A stretch of DNA of 45,908 bases from Eubacteriales bacterium (GTDB lineage Bacteria; Bacillota; Clostridia; Lachnospirales; Lachnospiraceae): assembly GCA_030524715.1 (NCBI GenBank), contig JAUNGB010000039.1:1-45908 (forward strand). Direction: 5' to 3'. Shown here in pieces: positions 16,987 through 25,762 of this stretch. The first letter of the stretch is position 1. Each line of letters opens with the position of its first letter. Position numbers and translations under genes: made by a program. The notes beneath the pieces are model-generated. The model did no database searches. It was given only the letters and a program-made list of their open reading frames with translations, and was not told where the DNA came from.

Positions 16987-18454
16987 CTGCTCCCTGCGGA
17001 CATTCCGTCGAAGGACGCCGCTCCTTTTGATATTCCAGGCATTTTTTCAGAAATGCCCGGGGAACCCGGGGATTCCCGTAGTAATAGAGATGGGGAAAAC
17101 CCGCAAGCATCCTGTCGCCGCCGTGGATGCATTCCCATCCCCTTGAACTTAAGGGCTTCGCCGCATGAAAAGCTTCCCCGCAATTGGTGGAATCAAAGTA
17201 ATGGAACTCATGAGCCGGAATCTCCCCCAGATTTCCTTCCCCCAACACGGGGCCGCCGCCTGCAGCACTCTTCTGTTCTTCCCCGGAAGTTCCTGATAAG
17301 TTTTCCGCATTCTGCTCCAATGTAATATAACCGAACCTGGTAAGCCTTGAAGTGCGGAACACCTTTCCCGGAATGACCCCTGCCGTTTTGTAAAAAGTTC
17401 CGTCCATTCCTTCCATTTCTTCATGGAGATACATAAAACCGCCGCACTCTGCAAGGCAGGGCATTCCGTTTTTTAATGCCTGCGCAATTGCTTCCCGCAT
17501 AGCCGCATTCTGCTCCAGTTCTTTCCCTTTCAGCTCCGGATATCCCCCATAAAGCAGGATTCCGTCCAGTTCTTCGGGCAGCGCCTGGTCATGTATAGGT
17601 GAAAAGGGCACAAGCTCCGCCCCCATTTGACGCAGAAGCCGGAAATTGTCCTCATAGAAAAAGCAAAAGGCTTCATCCTCTGCCACTCCGATACGGACCT
17701 TTTCCGGTACATGGTAGGAAAAGGCCTCATCCTCTTCTTCCAGGCCGTCCGGGATATTTAATTCCGGCGCACCGGAAGCCAGTTCCAGGATACCGTCGAT
17801 ATCCAGGGATTTCTCCAGAACCTGGGAAAGCTTATAAAGCCGTTCCTTTAATTCCGGGATTTCCTCCGGAAGGACAAGCCCCAGATGGCGGCTTTCTATG
17901 ACGCAGTCCTCCACCTTCGGGACATATCCCAGTACGCGGACACTCAGTTCTTCCTCCAGAAGCTTCTTCATTCTGGGATAAAGCATGGGGGACATCTGAT
18001 TGAAGATCACCCCTTTGATATGGCTGTTTTCTTTGTATTCCAGAAATCCTTTTACATAGGCGGCAAGGGAAACGCTCATCCCTTTACTGTTTACGATCAG
18101 GATTGCCGGAGTATCCGTGGTCACGGAAAGGTCAAACGCACTGGCCCGGCTTGTAGTTCCGCCCACGCCGTCATAGTAGCCCATAACTCCTTCCATCACC
18201 GCTATATCGCAGTCTCTGGCATTTTGCCCCAGAAGATAGGACGTCCGTACCGGAGAGGTAAAAAATGTATCCAGATTCCGGGACTTTGTCCCGATCACTC
18301 GGCTGTGGAACATAGGATCGATGTAATCCGGCCCGCACTTAAAGGAAGCCACCTTAAGGCCACGGTTCACCATCGCCTGCAAAAGCCCGCAGGTGATCAG
18401 CGTCTTCCCGCTCCCGCTTGCTCCCGCCGCAAGAAGTATCCTTGGAATTTTCAT
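16973..18454 (-). CDS. cbiA: Cobyrinate a,c-diamide synthase
   Basis: 493 residues from the ATG at 18454, which overlaps the upstream stop as ATGA and has GAAAGGG before it. It amidates the a and c carboxylates of cobyrinate with glutamine and ATP. N-terminal P-loop (AAGASGSGKTLITCGLLQAM), then a glutaminase domain with LAECGGFMYLHEEM carrying the Cys nucleophile. The P-loop is of the Mo/dethiobiotin class. The following gene, cbiB, overlaps its 3' end. Confidence 0.95.
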   Translation of the reverse strand: MKIPRILLAAGASGSGKTLITCGLLQAMVNRGLKVASFKCGPDYIDPMFHSRVIGTKSRNLDTFFTSPVRTSYLLGQNARDCDIAVMEGVMGYYDGVGGTTSRASAFDLSVTTDTPAILIVNSKGMSVSLAAYVKGFLEYKENSHIKGVIFNQMSPMLYPRMKKLLEEELSVRVLGYVPKVEDCVIESRHLGLVLPEEIPELKERLYKLSQVLEKSLDIDGILELASGAPELNIPDGLEEEDEAFSYHVPEKVRIGVAEDEAFCFFYEDNFRLLRQMGAELVPFSPIHDQALPEELDGILLYGGYPELKGKELEQNAAMREAIAQALKNGMPCLAECGGFMYLHEEMEGMDGTFYKTAGVIPGKVFRTSRLTRFGYITLEQNAENLSGTSGEEQKSAAGGGPVLGEGNLGEIPAHEFHYFDSTNCGEAFHAAKPLSSRGWECIHGGDRMLAGFPHLYYYGNPRVPRAFLKKCLEYQKERRPSTECPQGADDEI

Positions 18455-20421
18455 ATCCCTTTCTCCCTCTGACAAGTGATAATGTAAATAGGATTTTCTC
18501 CCATCATCATATGATAACGCCCCAGAGCCTTTGATCTTGCGGCGTTTAATTGTACGATTTCAGATTCCGCAAAGCCGTATTCCCTGATAACCGCCAAAGC
18601 TTCTGTCACTGTCTCCAAAGTAATACAGTTGATGACAATTCTCACATTTTCGTTTTTTTGGAGCAAAAGCGCCACGATCTCTTTCAGATTCCCGGAGGAA
18701 CCGCCGATAAAGGCATGGGTAGGCGCAGGCAGGCCTTCCATGGCCTCCGGCGCGCAGCCCGGAATAACAGTAAGATTATCCGCCGCGAATTTCCGCTTAT
18801 TTTCTTCGATAAGCTCTGCTGCTTCTTCCTTCTTCTCTATGGCATACACTTCCCCCTGGCTGGCACGAAGGGCCATCTCCACTGATACGGAGCCGGTTCC
18901 CGCGCCAACGTCATAGCAGACGGAATCCTCGCAAAGCCTGAGCTTGGAAAGAGAAACCGTCCTCACCTCTTCCTTTGTCATAGGCGCCTTGCCCCGGATA
19001 AATTCCTCATCCCTGATTCCATGGGTGGTCCGCACGGGAACGGCTTTGGGATTCCATGCGCATACCACGCTTAAGGCATCCCCTTCATAATCGGTAAGCT
19101 CACGGGCTGTTTTCGCAAAAATCTTCTCGTTTTCGTAGGAAAGGTTCTCCCCCACATAAAGGAGCACATCTCCCATACCGTAAAACTCCAGCTTTTGCGC
19201 AAGCCTGGCCGCCCCATCCCTGGTTCCCAGAATCGCAAACACCTTCAGATGATGTGCGATCAGGGATACGAGATTACAGCTTCTCCCGTGAGCGCTCACC
19301 AGCCTGGCATCATCCCAGGACAGGCCAACCTTTGACATAAAATATGCCACGGAAGAGATTCCACAGATAACCTCCGTGTCCTCTCCCAAAAGATCAAGAA
19401 GCTTCTTCGCGCCGCTGTAAAAACCCACATCTCCTGAAAGGACTATCACGATTTTCTCATATTCTGGGTGATTTCTGATATATTCCACGATTTTTTCACT
19501 GCGATATTCACATAAAGTGCTTTGATGGGGCTGACGAACCGCTTCTACCATCCTTCCAGCTCCAATGATCAGTTCCGCTTCATCAAGAGCACGTTTTCCT
19601 TCGATGGTCAGGGTATCCGTACTTCCCATCCCAATGCCGAGAAGGGTCACATGGGGCCTGCGCTCTATGGAAAATCTTTCTGCAAGCATCCGCCTGCATT
19701 CCCCAAGGGAAAGCCCCTGTTCTTTTACAGGACGCCCGATGATCACAGGAACAGCGCTGCAGGAAAGGGCCGCGTCGATTTTTTCCTGAAAGCCTCCTGC
19801 CTTTCCGGTATCCTTTGTCACCAGATAACGGCAGTTATACTGACGCAGCATGGCTGCGTTCAGCTCCATGGAAAAGGGGCCCTGCATTCCGATCAGATGC
19901 CTGCCCTCAAATCCGTAGGTCTTGCAGGTTTCCAGGACAGAAGGCAGGGAAAGCACTCTCGCATACAGACGCTCCCGGTAATCCGGAAGCTTTGTAAACT
20001 TTGCCAGTTCCTTACTGCCTGTAGTCAGCAGGACATTTCCCTGTGTGCCGGAGAGAAATTCCACTGCTGCCTCCGTACTATCCACGTAAACCGCTTCCTC
20101 CTGACGGCCGCCCTCTTCCCGGAGAATTCTCTGATAAGAAACGTCGGCAGCCTTACATGCGCACAGGATATTTTCCGTCGCCTCCGCCGCATAAGGGTGG
20201 GTGGCGTCCAGGACAAGCTCCGGCCGGATTTCCTCAAACAGAGCTTCCATCTCTTCCATAGAAAGGCGCTTTGCCTGTACCTTTAAATATTCATTCTCTT
20301 CTAAGGACTTGCCGCCGTATCCGGTAGCAACACAGGCATACGCCGGGACTTTCGCTTTTGAAAGAAAACGGCAGACGGCATAACCCTCGCTTGTGCCTGC
20401 AAAAACAATGACTTTATACAT
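18451..20421 (-). CDS. Triple fusion CbiJ-CbiE-CbiT (precorrin-6A reductase and 6B methylase/decarboxylase)
   Basis: 656 residues. About 1-250 is CbiJ/CobK (VIVFAGTSEGYAV, DATHPYAAEATENI), the NAD(P)H reductase of cobalt-precorrin-6A. About 258-455 is CbiE, a tetrapyrrole methylase with LGIGMGSTDTLTIEGKRAL and GAGRMVEAV and the VLSGDVGFYSGA motif. About 470-656 is CbiT with the SAM site VCYDVGAGTGSVSVEMA. Together these cover reduction, C5/C15 methylation and C12 decarboxylation. cbiE-cbiT fusions (cobL) are well known; adding CbiJ is less usual. The start overlaps cbiH by 8 bp. Confidence 0.93.
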   Translation of the reverse strand: MYKVIVFAGTSEGYAVCRFLSKAKVPAYACVATGYGGKSLEENEYLKVQAKRLSMEEMEALFEEIRPELVLDATHPYAAEATENILCACKAADVSYQRILREEGGRQEEAVYVDSTEAAVEFLSGTQGNVLLTTGSKELAKFTKLPDYRERLYARVLSLPSVLETCKTYGFEGRHLIGMQGPFSMELNAAMLRQYNCRYLVTKDTGKAGGFQEKIDAALSCSAVPVIIGRPVKEQGLSLGECRRMLAERFSIERRPHVTLLGIGMGSTDTLTIEGKRALDEAELIIGAGRMVEAVRQPHQSTLCEYRSEKIVEYIRNHPEYEKIVIVLSGDVGFYSGAKKLLDLLGEDTEVICGISSVAYFMSKVGLSWDDARLVSAHGRSCNLVSLIAHHLKVFAILGTRDGAARLAQKLEFYGMGDVLLYVGENLSYENEKIFAKTARELTDYEGDALSVVCAWNPKAVPVRTTHGIRDEEFIRGKAPMTKEEVRTVSLSKLRLCEDSVCYDVGAGTGSVSVEMALRASQGEVYAIEKKEEAAELIEENKRKFAADNLTVIPGCAPEAMEGLPAPTHAFIGGSSGNLKEIVALLLQKNENVRIVINCITLETVTEALAVIREYGFAESEIVQLNAARSKALGRYHMMMGENPIYIITCQREKGI

Positions 20422-21145
20422 TTCGGTATCCTCTTGGCGTCACCATTTTTCCGTTCAGCTCCTTTGTCTGAGAATTTCCGATAAATACGGTGGTAAACAT
20501 ATCCACCTGCGTATCTCTTAATTCCTTTAAGGTCATGACCCTCGAGCCTTCTCCTTCCCTGCCGATATGATAAACGATACCGCAGACCGTTTCCGGCGAT
20601 TTGTACCGCATCATCAGATCGCAGGCCTTTTTAAGGTAATCGTGACGCTTTTTGCTGGAAGGATTATAGAGACAGATAACAAAATCCGCCTGAGACGCGC
20701 CCAGAAGCCTTGCCTCGATCTTCTCCCAGGGTGTCAGAAGGTCGCTGAGGCTGATCAGACAAAAATCATGGATCAGCGGAGCTCCCAGAACTGCCGCGCC
20801 GCCTGTTGCCGCCGTAACGCCGGATATGATCTCCAGCTCTACATCCGGATAGTTTACACCCACTTCATACATCAGTCCTGCCATGCCGTATACCCCGGCG
20901 TCGCCGCTGCAGATCATGGAAACCGTCTTTCCTTTTCTGGCCTCTTCAAAAGCAAGCACACAGCGGTCTACTTCTTTTTTCATTGGGGTAGTCATAAATT
21001 CCTTCCCCGGAAAATGCTCCTTTACCAAATCCACATAAACCGTATATCCGATAATCACATCGCTCTCGTTAAGGGCACGAATGGCTTTTCCGGTCATCTG
21101 GTCGTAGGCGCCCGGACCGATGCCCGCTACATATATTTTACTCAA
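20414..21145 (-). CDS. cbiH: Cobalt-precorrin-3 (C17) methyltransferase
   Basis: 243 residues from a TTG at 21145. The TTG is favoured because GGAGG sits seven bases before it, and the methyltransferase starts at once with SKIYVAGIGPGAYDQMTG. Ends in RGYRNV and overlaps the next gene. It methylates C17 and promotes ring contraction. Motifs: GIGPG, SGDAGVYGMAGL and ISGVTAATGGAAVLG are typical of the class. Its TTG overlaps the cbiG stop by 8 bp. Confidence 0.93.
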   Translation of the reverse strand: MSKIYVAGIGPGAYDQMTGKAIRALNESDVIIGYTVYVDLVKEHFPGKEFMTTPMKKEVDRCVLAFEEARKGKTVSMICSGDAGVYGMAGLMYEVGVNYPDVELEIISGVTAATGGAAVLGAPLIHDFCLISLSDLLTPWEKIEARLLGASQADFVICLYNPSSKKRHDYLKKACDLMMRYKSPETVCGIVYHIGREGEGSRVMTLKELRDTQVDMFTTVFIGNSQTKELNGKMVTPRGYRNV

Positions 21146-22283
21146 ACTGTATCCTCCAATCCCGCACGGCAAGAGCGATCGTCACACCATTGCCGCCGAT
21201 TTTTTTCTGTATCAGGTTTCCCTGCGCTGAAGCAAGAACCGCGCTTCTCTCACAGACATTATCCACCCCGGTGATTTTCTTCACAAAGGGGGACGGGGTA
21301 AATTCTCCTGGAACAGACAGAAGCTCCGCCTCTTCAAAGGTCTGAAAGGGAATCCCCCATTTCTCTGCCAGGGATAAAAAGCCCTGTTCGTCTTTTTTCA
21401 GGCTGATGCTGGCAAGGCTGCAGACAGCCTCCCGGTAAATATCATTTTTTTTCAGGCAGTCCTCCGCGGCAGAAAGAACCGCTTCCGCCTCTTTTTCTCT
21501 GCGGCATCCCATTCCAAGGGAAACCACGGAAGGGACTACCTGAACCGTGGACGCAAAGGGAAGGCAGTGACGGTGCAGGGTTACCGCAATCCCGACCTCC
21601 GGTTTTTCTGATGAACGGCGCTGCAATTCCATTCCTTCTGCAGCAACCTGCGCCTTTGCTGCAATCCATCCCTCCGCTACAATGTTCCCTTCCCCCGTAC
21701 AGGGAACCGGAAGCCCGTTTTCATCACAGACGGCCAGTCCCTCCGGAAGCCTTCCGTCCCACGGAAACTCACTGTAAAAACCCACCGTCTTTCCCGCAAG
21801 GAGGGCGGCGGAAGCTTCCTTTGCGGCTTTCATATGAAAAATCGCGCAGTTATTCTTTTTTGCAAAAACATCCACTGCAAATCTCTGGTGCAGATCCGTA
21901 GCCGTAGTCACAACCGGCGTGGCATGCAGGATCTCCGCCGCCAGAAGCGCCAGCTCATTGGCTCCGCCCAAATGCCCCGACAGCAGGGAGATCACAAATT
22001 TCCCGCATTCATCGATCACCAGGACAGCCGGATCTGTCTTTTTGCCCGCCACATAGGGGGCAATGCTGCGCACGGCAATTCCGCAGGCGCCTATAAAGAT
22101 AATTCCGTCCGCATCCTGAAACTGCTTTCCCGTCCAGCTTCCGATTCCTTCAGAAATGGAATCCGGGAGATATTTGCTTTTCCATGCAAGGACAGTCTCC
22201 ATACCCTTTTCTGAAAGTTCCTCTGTCAGACGCAGCCCTGTCTGCTGCCCGGTAAGGCTGAAACATATGACTGATATTTTCAT
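21138..22283 (-). CDS. cbiG: Cobalt-precorrin-5A hydrolase
   Basis: 381 residues from the ATG at 22283, immediately after the cbiF stop at 22285. It opens the delta-lactone and releases the C20 acetaldehyde unit. N-terminal region KISVICFSLTGQQTG, central motif GACGIAVRSIAPYV and LSGHLGGANELA, and the C-terminal subdomain VVSLGMGCRREKEAEAV are all typical of full-length CbiG. It is translationally coupled to cbiF and cbiH. Confidence 0.94.
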   Translation of the reverse strand: MKISVICFSLTGQQTGLRLTEELSEKGMETVLAWKSKYLPDSISEGIGSWTGKQFQDADGIIFIGACGIAVRSIAPYVAGKKTDPAVLVIDECGKFVISLLSGHLGGANELALLAAEILHATPVVTTATDLHQRFAVDVFAKKNNCAIFHMKAAKEASAALLAGKTVGFYSEFPWDGRLPEGLAVCDENGLPVPCTGEGNIVAEGWIAAKAQVAAEGMELQRRSSEKPEVGIAVTLHRHCLPFASTVQVVPSVVSLGMGCRREKEAEAVLSAAEDCLKKNDIYREAVCSLASISLKKDEQGFLSLAEKWGIPFQTFEEAELLSVPGEFTPSPFVKKITGVDNVCERSAVLASAQGNLIQKKIGGNGVTIALAVRDWRIQFE

Positions 22284-22284
22284 A

Positions 22285-23043
22285 CTATTTCGTTGCTTCC
22301 CTGAATTCAGTGGTAAAGCCCGGATCATACAATTTGGAGCGGTCATAGTGCGCTGCCTTCACTACGTCTCCGATGATCATCAGGGCTGTTTTTGTAATAT
22401 TATTTTCTTTGGCTGTCTGTGCAAGGGTTCCTACCGTACAGATGAATTTCTTCTCATCCTCCCAGGTAGCCTTATAAACGATAGCTGCCGGGGTATCGGC
22501 CTTATAGCCGCCCTCGATCAGGCGCCTGCTCAGTTCCTCCAGCATTCCGGTGCTTAAGAAAATAACCATTGTGGCCTGATGGGCTGCAAAGGACTGGATG
22601 CTTTCTTTTTCCGGGACCGGGGTACGTCCTTCCATTCTGGTGATGATCACGCTCTGAGAGATCTCCGGAAGGGTATACTCCAGATTCAGCGCGCTTGCGG
22701 CTCCGCAGAAGGCGCTGACGCCCGGGCAATAATCATAAGCAATACCTTTTTCATCCAGAATATCCATCTGCTCACGGATAGCCCCGTAAATGCACGGATC
22801 GCCTGTGTGAAGACGTACCGTGGTTTTTCCCTCTGCCTCCGCGCGCACTATAACAGAGATCACTTCTTCAAGAGTCATCTTCGCACTGTTATGGATCGTG
22901 CAGACATCCTTGGTATATTCCAAAAGCTGCGGATTCACCAAAGATCCGGCGTAAATGATCACATCGGCTTCTTCCAGATACTGTTTTCCTCTTACGGTAA
23001 TAAGGTCAGGCGCCCCCGAGCCTGCTCCCACAAAATGTACCAT
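22285..23043 (-). CDS. cbiF: Cobalt-precorrin-4 (C11) methyltransferase
   Basis: 252 residues, full length, with AGGAG before the ATG. Tetrapyrrole methylase fold with the start VHFVGAGSGAPDLITVRG and the SAM loop VRLHTGDPCIYGAI, then YDYCPGVSAFCGAASAL. It uses SAM to methylate C11. It starts 15 bp after cbiL and is followed by cbiG after 1 bp. Confidence 0.95.
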   Translation of the reverse strand: MVHFVGAGSGAPDLITVRGKQYLEEADVIIYAGSLVNPQLLEYTKDVCTIHNSAKMTLEEVISVIVRAEAEGKTTVRLHTGDPCIYGAIREQMDILDEKGIAYDYCPGVSAFCGAASALNLEYTLPEISQSVIITRMEGRTPVPEKESIQSFAAHQATMVIFLSTGMLEELSRRLIEGGYKADTPAAIVYKATWEDEKKFICTVGTLAQTAKENNITKTALMIIGDVVKAAHYDRSKLYDPGFTTEFREATK

Positions 23044-23058
23044 AGGTCTTCTCCTCCT

Positions 23059-23748
23059 TTACTGTTCCTTGTCTTTCACGATGATCAGGGAATAATACCC
23101 TGCTGTTTCCGGGATTTCCTCAACGCTTCTGTATATTTTTTCATCCGGCATGCCGCAGTTTTCGATCATGATCCCCTCTTCTCCCATGGCCAGGATCTGC
23201 TCTTTTACGGATTTCATCTTCTTTCCCGCTTTCATGAGAACCTTGGTTCCCGGGAGCTTCATTGCCTCATCGATCTGATAAGACGCCGGAATCACATGAA
23301 GAGGTTCCGCTTTTTCCACCAGTCCCATGTTCATTCTGGCAGCGACTGCGCAGAAGGAGGTGATCCCGCTGACGATTTCTGTTTCATAGCCCATCTGGCA
23401 GATGCGTTTGTGGACGTACAGATAAGTGGAATATACAGTAGGGTCGCCCAGTGTCAGGAAAACCACCGTGTGGCCCTTGTCCAACTCTGCTTTGATCGCC
23501 TCCGCTCCCTCTCTGTGGTATTTTTCCAGCAGTTCCTTGTCCTTTGTCATTGGCATGGGGACTGCCAGAAGCGGCTTTTCCCCTAACCGGGGATATGCGC
23601 CCTCTACGATCTTAAAGGCTACGGTTTCCTTTGGTTCCTCGCCCGGAAGGGCGATAACGTCCGCCTCCTTTACAAGGCGAAGCGCCTTTAAGGTTAAAAG
23701 TTCCGGGTCTCCCGGACCCACACCTACTCCATATAATTTTCCGCTCAT
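23059..23748 (-). CDS. cbiL: Cobalt-factor II / precorrin-2 (C20) methyltransferase
   Basis: 229 residues. The N terminus KLYGVGVGPGDPELLTLKAL, the segment FLTLGDPTVYSTY and the ring-binding region EIVSGITSFCAVAARM are those of the CbiL/CobI group. It adds the C20 methyl. An A/T-rich 173-bp spacer separates it from cbiD, with AAAGGAG before the ATG, so a second promoter for the rest of the operon is possible. Confidence 0.94.
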   Translation of the reverse strand: MSGKLYGVGVGPGDPELLTLKALRLVKEADVIALPGEEPKETVAFKIVEGAYPRLGEKPLLAVPMPMTKDKELLEKYHREGAEAIKAELDKGHTVVFLTLGDPTVYSTYLYVHKRICQMGYETEIVSGITSFCAVAARMNMGLVEKAEPLHVIPASYQIDEAMKLPGTKVLMKAGKKMKSVKEQILAMGEEGIMIENCGMPDEKIYRSVEEIPETAGYYSLIIVKDKEQ

Positions 23749-23921
23749 ATTTTCTCCTTTTCTATGTATTGTTGTATTTTTTATACATATTTTTCTATTT
23801 TTCTACATATATATTTTTTTATATATATTTTGTATAGCAGACATTCATATTCCGCCTTGCGGCATGTCCATAATATGTTTGAAAATTGCTTTGTGCAACA
23901 TGTATTCCACAATTTGCCGCA
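23749..23921 (-). promoter_or_regulatory. AT-rich spacer between cbiD and cbiL, with a repeated stem-loop
   Basis: The half nearest cbiL is almost pure A/T with TATA runs, so an internal promoter could lie here. At 23837-23855 is one copy of a 19-nt stem-loop (GCAGA / TCCGC, loop CATTCATAT) that recurs at 40507 and 43268. Confidence 0.4.
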
Positions 23922-25088
23922 TTATCTTCTGTTGACCGAAAGCTTATCTATCAGCTTTGCCGCATCAGGGGTCTGCCCCAGATATCCCTGGACATTGGAA
24001 AATATCACAGCCCCCAGCAATATCTGCTCGTAGGAACGGTGATTCAGATAAAACTGGATACGGTTCGTGATTTCCTGCATTGTCTCCTTAAGAAGTCCTT
24101 CCAAAGACAGGATTTCCAGCGCCTCATCTGTGGTATTGCATTCAAGAATAGATTTTGCACAGGAAAGCCCTGCCCCCGCACGGATGGCATTGGAGGCCAG
24201 TACCTCCATTCTTGCGTCCGCATTGTGGGAATGGGTGTTCATGATTCCGGCAGCTACCTTGACAAATTTGCCGATATGAGAAACAAACAGGATCCCCTTC
24301 ACCCCCATATCGATGGCCATATCAATGGTTTCTCCCACGTAGTTGCTGCATTTGATATTTTTTTCAAAGGGAAGGCTCATATGCTCGCGGAGATACTCTG
24401 CGCCGTAGTTGCCGGGAGTGATCAGAAGATACTCTTCTCCCTGGCTCACATGCTGCTTCATTTCCACACGGATGCTCTCGATCAGGGCTTTCTCACTCAT
24501 AGGCTCCACGATTCCGCTTGTCCCGAGAATAGAAATGCCGCCCTGAATCCCAAGCCTTGGATTGAAGGTCTTCTTTGCGATCTCCACACCCTCCGGCACA
24601 GAAATAACAATTTTCAGCCCGCCCTCGTAATCGTATTTATCCAGGGCTTCCTCCGCTTCCCGGAGAATCATAGCTTTGGGAACCGGATTAATGGCAGCCT
24701 CCCCGATCTTCTGGGACAATCCGGCTTTCGTAACACGTCCGACGCCGATGCCGCCGTCTATGACGATTTTTGCGGATAAAGGCCCGGTCATTTTTTCTGC
24801 TCTGGCATATACAAGGATTCCATTGGTAGTATCCGGATCGTCCCCGGCGTCCTTTCTGACAGCACAGGAAACGGCGTTTTCTTCTATTTTGATGTCTTCC
24901 AGAAGCAAATGCAGAAGAATGCCTTTGGGAGTCATCAGATCCACCTGGGACAGTCTCTGACCGCCAAGAAGCATCGTAACCGCTCCCTTACATGCCGCAG
25001 CCGCGCAGGAACCTGTTGTATAGCCGAAGCGCATTTTCTTTTGGTTTTTTATGACATAATAGTCTTCCAGACCAGTTTTGTGTTCCAT
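23922..25088 (-). CDS. cbiD: Cobalt-precorrin-5B (C1) methyltransferase
   Basis: 388 residues from the ATG at 25088, with AAGGAG seven bases upstream; the ATG at 25136 lies before that ribosome binding site. It methylates C1 after CbiG has opened the ring. Hallmarks: MRFGYTTGSCAAAACKGA at the N terminus, GGIGVGRVTKAGL, LGTSGIVEPMSEKALI and SHIGKFVKVAAGIMNTHS. First gene of the cluster as transcribed. I see no B12-box or cobalamin riboswitch upstream. Confidence 0.95.
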   Translation of the reverse strand: MEHKTGLEDYYVIKNQKKMRFGYTTGSCAAAACKGAVTMLLGGQRLSQVDLMTPKGILLHLLLEDIKIEENAVSCAVRKDAGDDPDTTNGILVYARAEKMTGPLSAKIVIDGGIGVGRVTKAGLSQKIGEAAINPVPKAMILREAEEALDKYDYEGGLKIVISVPEGVEIAKKTFNPRLGIQGGISILGTSGIVEPMSEKALIESIRVEMKQHVSQGEEYLLITPGNYGAEYLREHMSLPFEKNIKCSNYVGETIDMAIDMGVKGILFVSHIGKFVKVAAGIMNTHSHNADARMEVLASNAIRAGAGLSCAKSILECNTTDEALEILSLEGLLKETMQEITNRIQFYLNHRSYEQILLGAVIFSNVQGYLGQTPDAAKLIDKLSVNRR

Positions 25089-25440
25089 GCTTTTCTCCTT
25101 CTTTGCGGCAGCGTATTCTGAAACATGAATTTTCATAATTCAGTTGTTTCTTTGACCCCACCTCTAAAGCTACACAGATTTTTTCATTTCTACAAAATTG
25201 TATTCTGCAAAAAAAGAAGTCCTGTTATGACAACAAAACCCCCTCTTACCCGGAATTTCCCGGTTGCCGCAGGTCATTCCGCATCTGAAAAGCATCCCAG
25301 TATCTGGCTTTGACAGTAACGGACTTGCGCAGGATTTCCACCCGCTTCCTAAGGACGCCTTTCTGCTGATTTCTCCTAATTCCGCTATTTATTATATAAT
25401 TATCCATACGAAAAGTCAATTTTCTTTGCAACAAAACAGA
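25089..25440. other. Intergenic region between cbiD and the ABC-F leader
   Basis: 352 bp with no gene I can support. No cobalamin riboswitch (no CAGTGGC/GCCACTG box), no tRNA, no IS end. The cbiD promoter is presumably here but I cannot pick convincing boxes. A short open minus-strand stretch at 25246-25400 looks like noise or a worn remnant. Confidence 0.5.
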
Positions 25441-25469
25441 TTGACAAAAGAATCCCGCCGTTTTATAAT
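25441..25469 (+). promoter_or_regulatory. Consensus sigma-A promoter of the ABC-F gene
   Basis: TTGACA (25441-25446), 17-bp spacer, TATAAT (25464-25469): a perfect match at optimal spacing. The predicted start point near 25476 gives a leader of almost 290 nt before the ABC-F start codon. Confidence 0.9.
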
Positions 25470-25484
25470 GTAGCCACAATACAG

Positions 25485-25621
25485 AGAGAGGTGAAAAGAT
25501 GAAGAGATAATCTGCTTTTGAGAACATGGAACTTATTTTTTGCAGTATTTCGGCCGCAGAAGGCAGATACTGTATTTCATGTTGCCAAAAGTGGATTATG
25601 TACTCATAACCTCTCTTTTTT
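25485..25621 (+). promoter_or_regulatory. Candidate attenuator leader of the ABC-F gene
   Basis: The leader contains a short uORF with its own ribosome binding site. AGAGAGGT (25485-25492), which holds that site, is complementary to ACCTCTCT (25609-25616), which runs into a U-tract ending at 25621. Alternatively a local hairpin TTATG/CATAA flanked by GG/CC ends in the same U-tract. The two foldings exclude each other, as in leaders where a drug-stalled ribosome on the uORF lets transcription go on. Which one is the default cannot be said. Confidence 0.6.
25499..25510 (+). CDS. Leader peptide MKR upstream of the ABC-F gene
   Basis: ATG AAG AGA TAA, with GAGAGG seven bases before the ATG. It is too short to have a function as a protein. 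In regulated ABC-F resistance genes such uORFs sense stalled ribosomes; this is the likely role here. Confidence 0.6.
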   Translation: MKR

Positions 25622-25762
25622 GGTGTCAATATTTATAGTACCATATATTTTTGTGCTGTATGCATTCCGGAGCGCGAGGTTTTCTGTACACAATTCAGAA
25701 TCGTTTGGCAACAGATGGTTCTTTTTTTATACAGAACCATACCGCAAAAAAGGAGGTATTTT

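Noticed and set aside
19522-20286. 254-residue plus-strand open frame
   Set aside because: Opposite the CbiJ-CbiE part of the fusion gene, rich in Cys/His/Arg, no family match.
22579-24779. Two long plus-strand open frames (335 and 297 residues)
   Set aside because: They mirror cbiF/cbiL and cbiD, which are full-length and well conserved.
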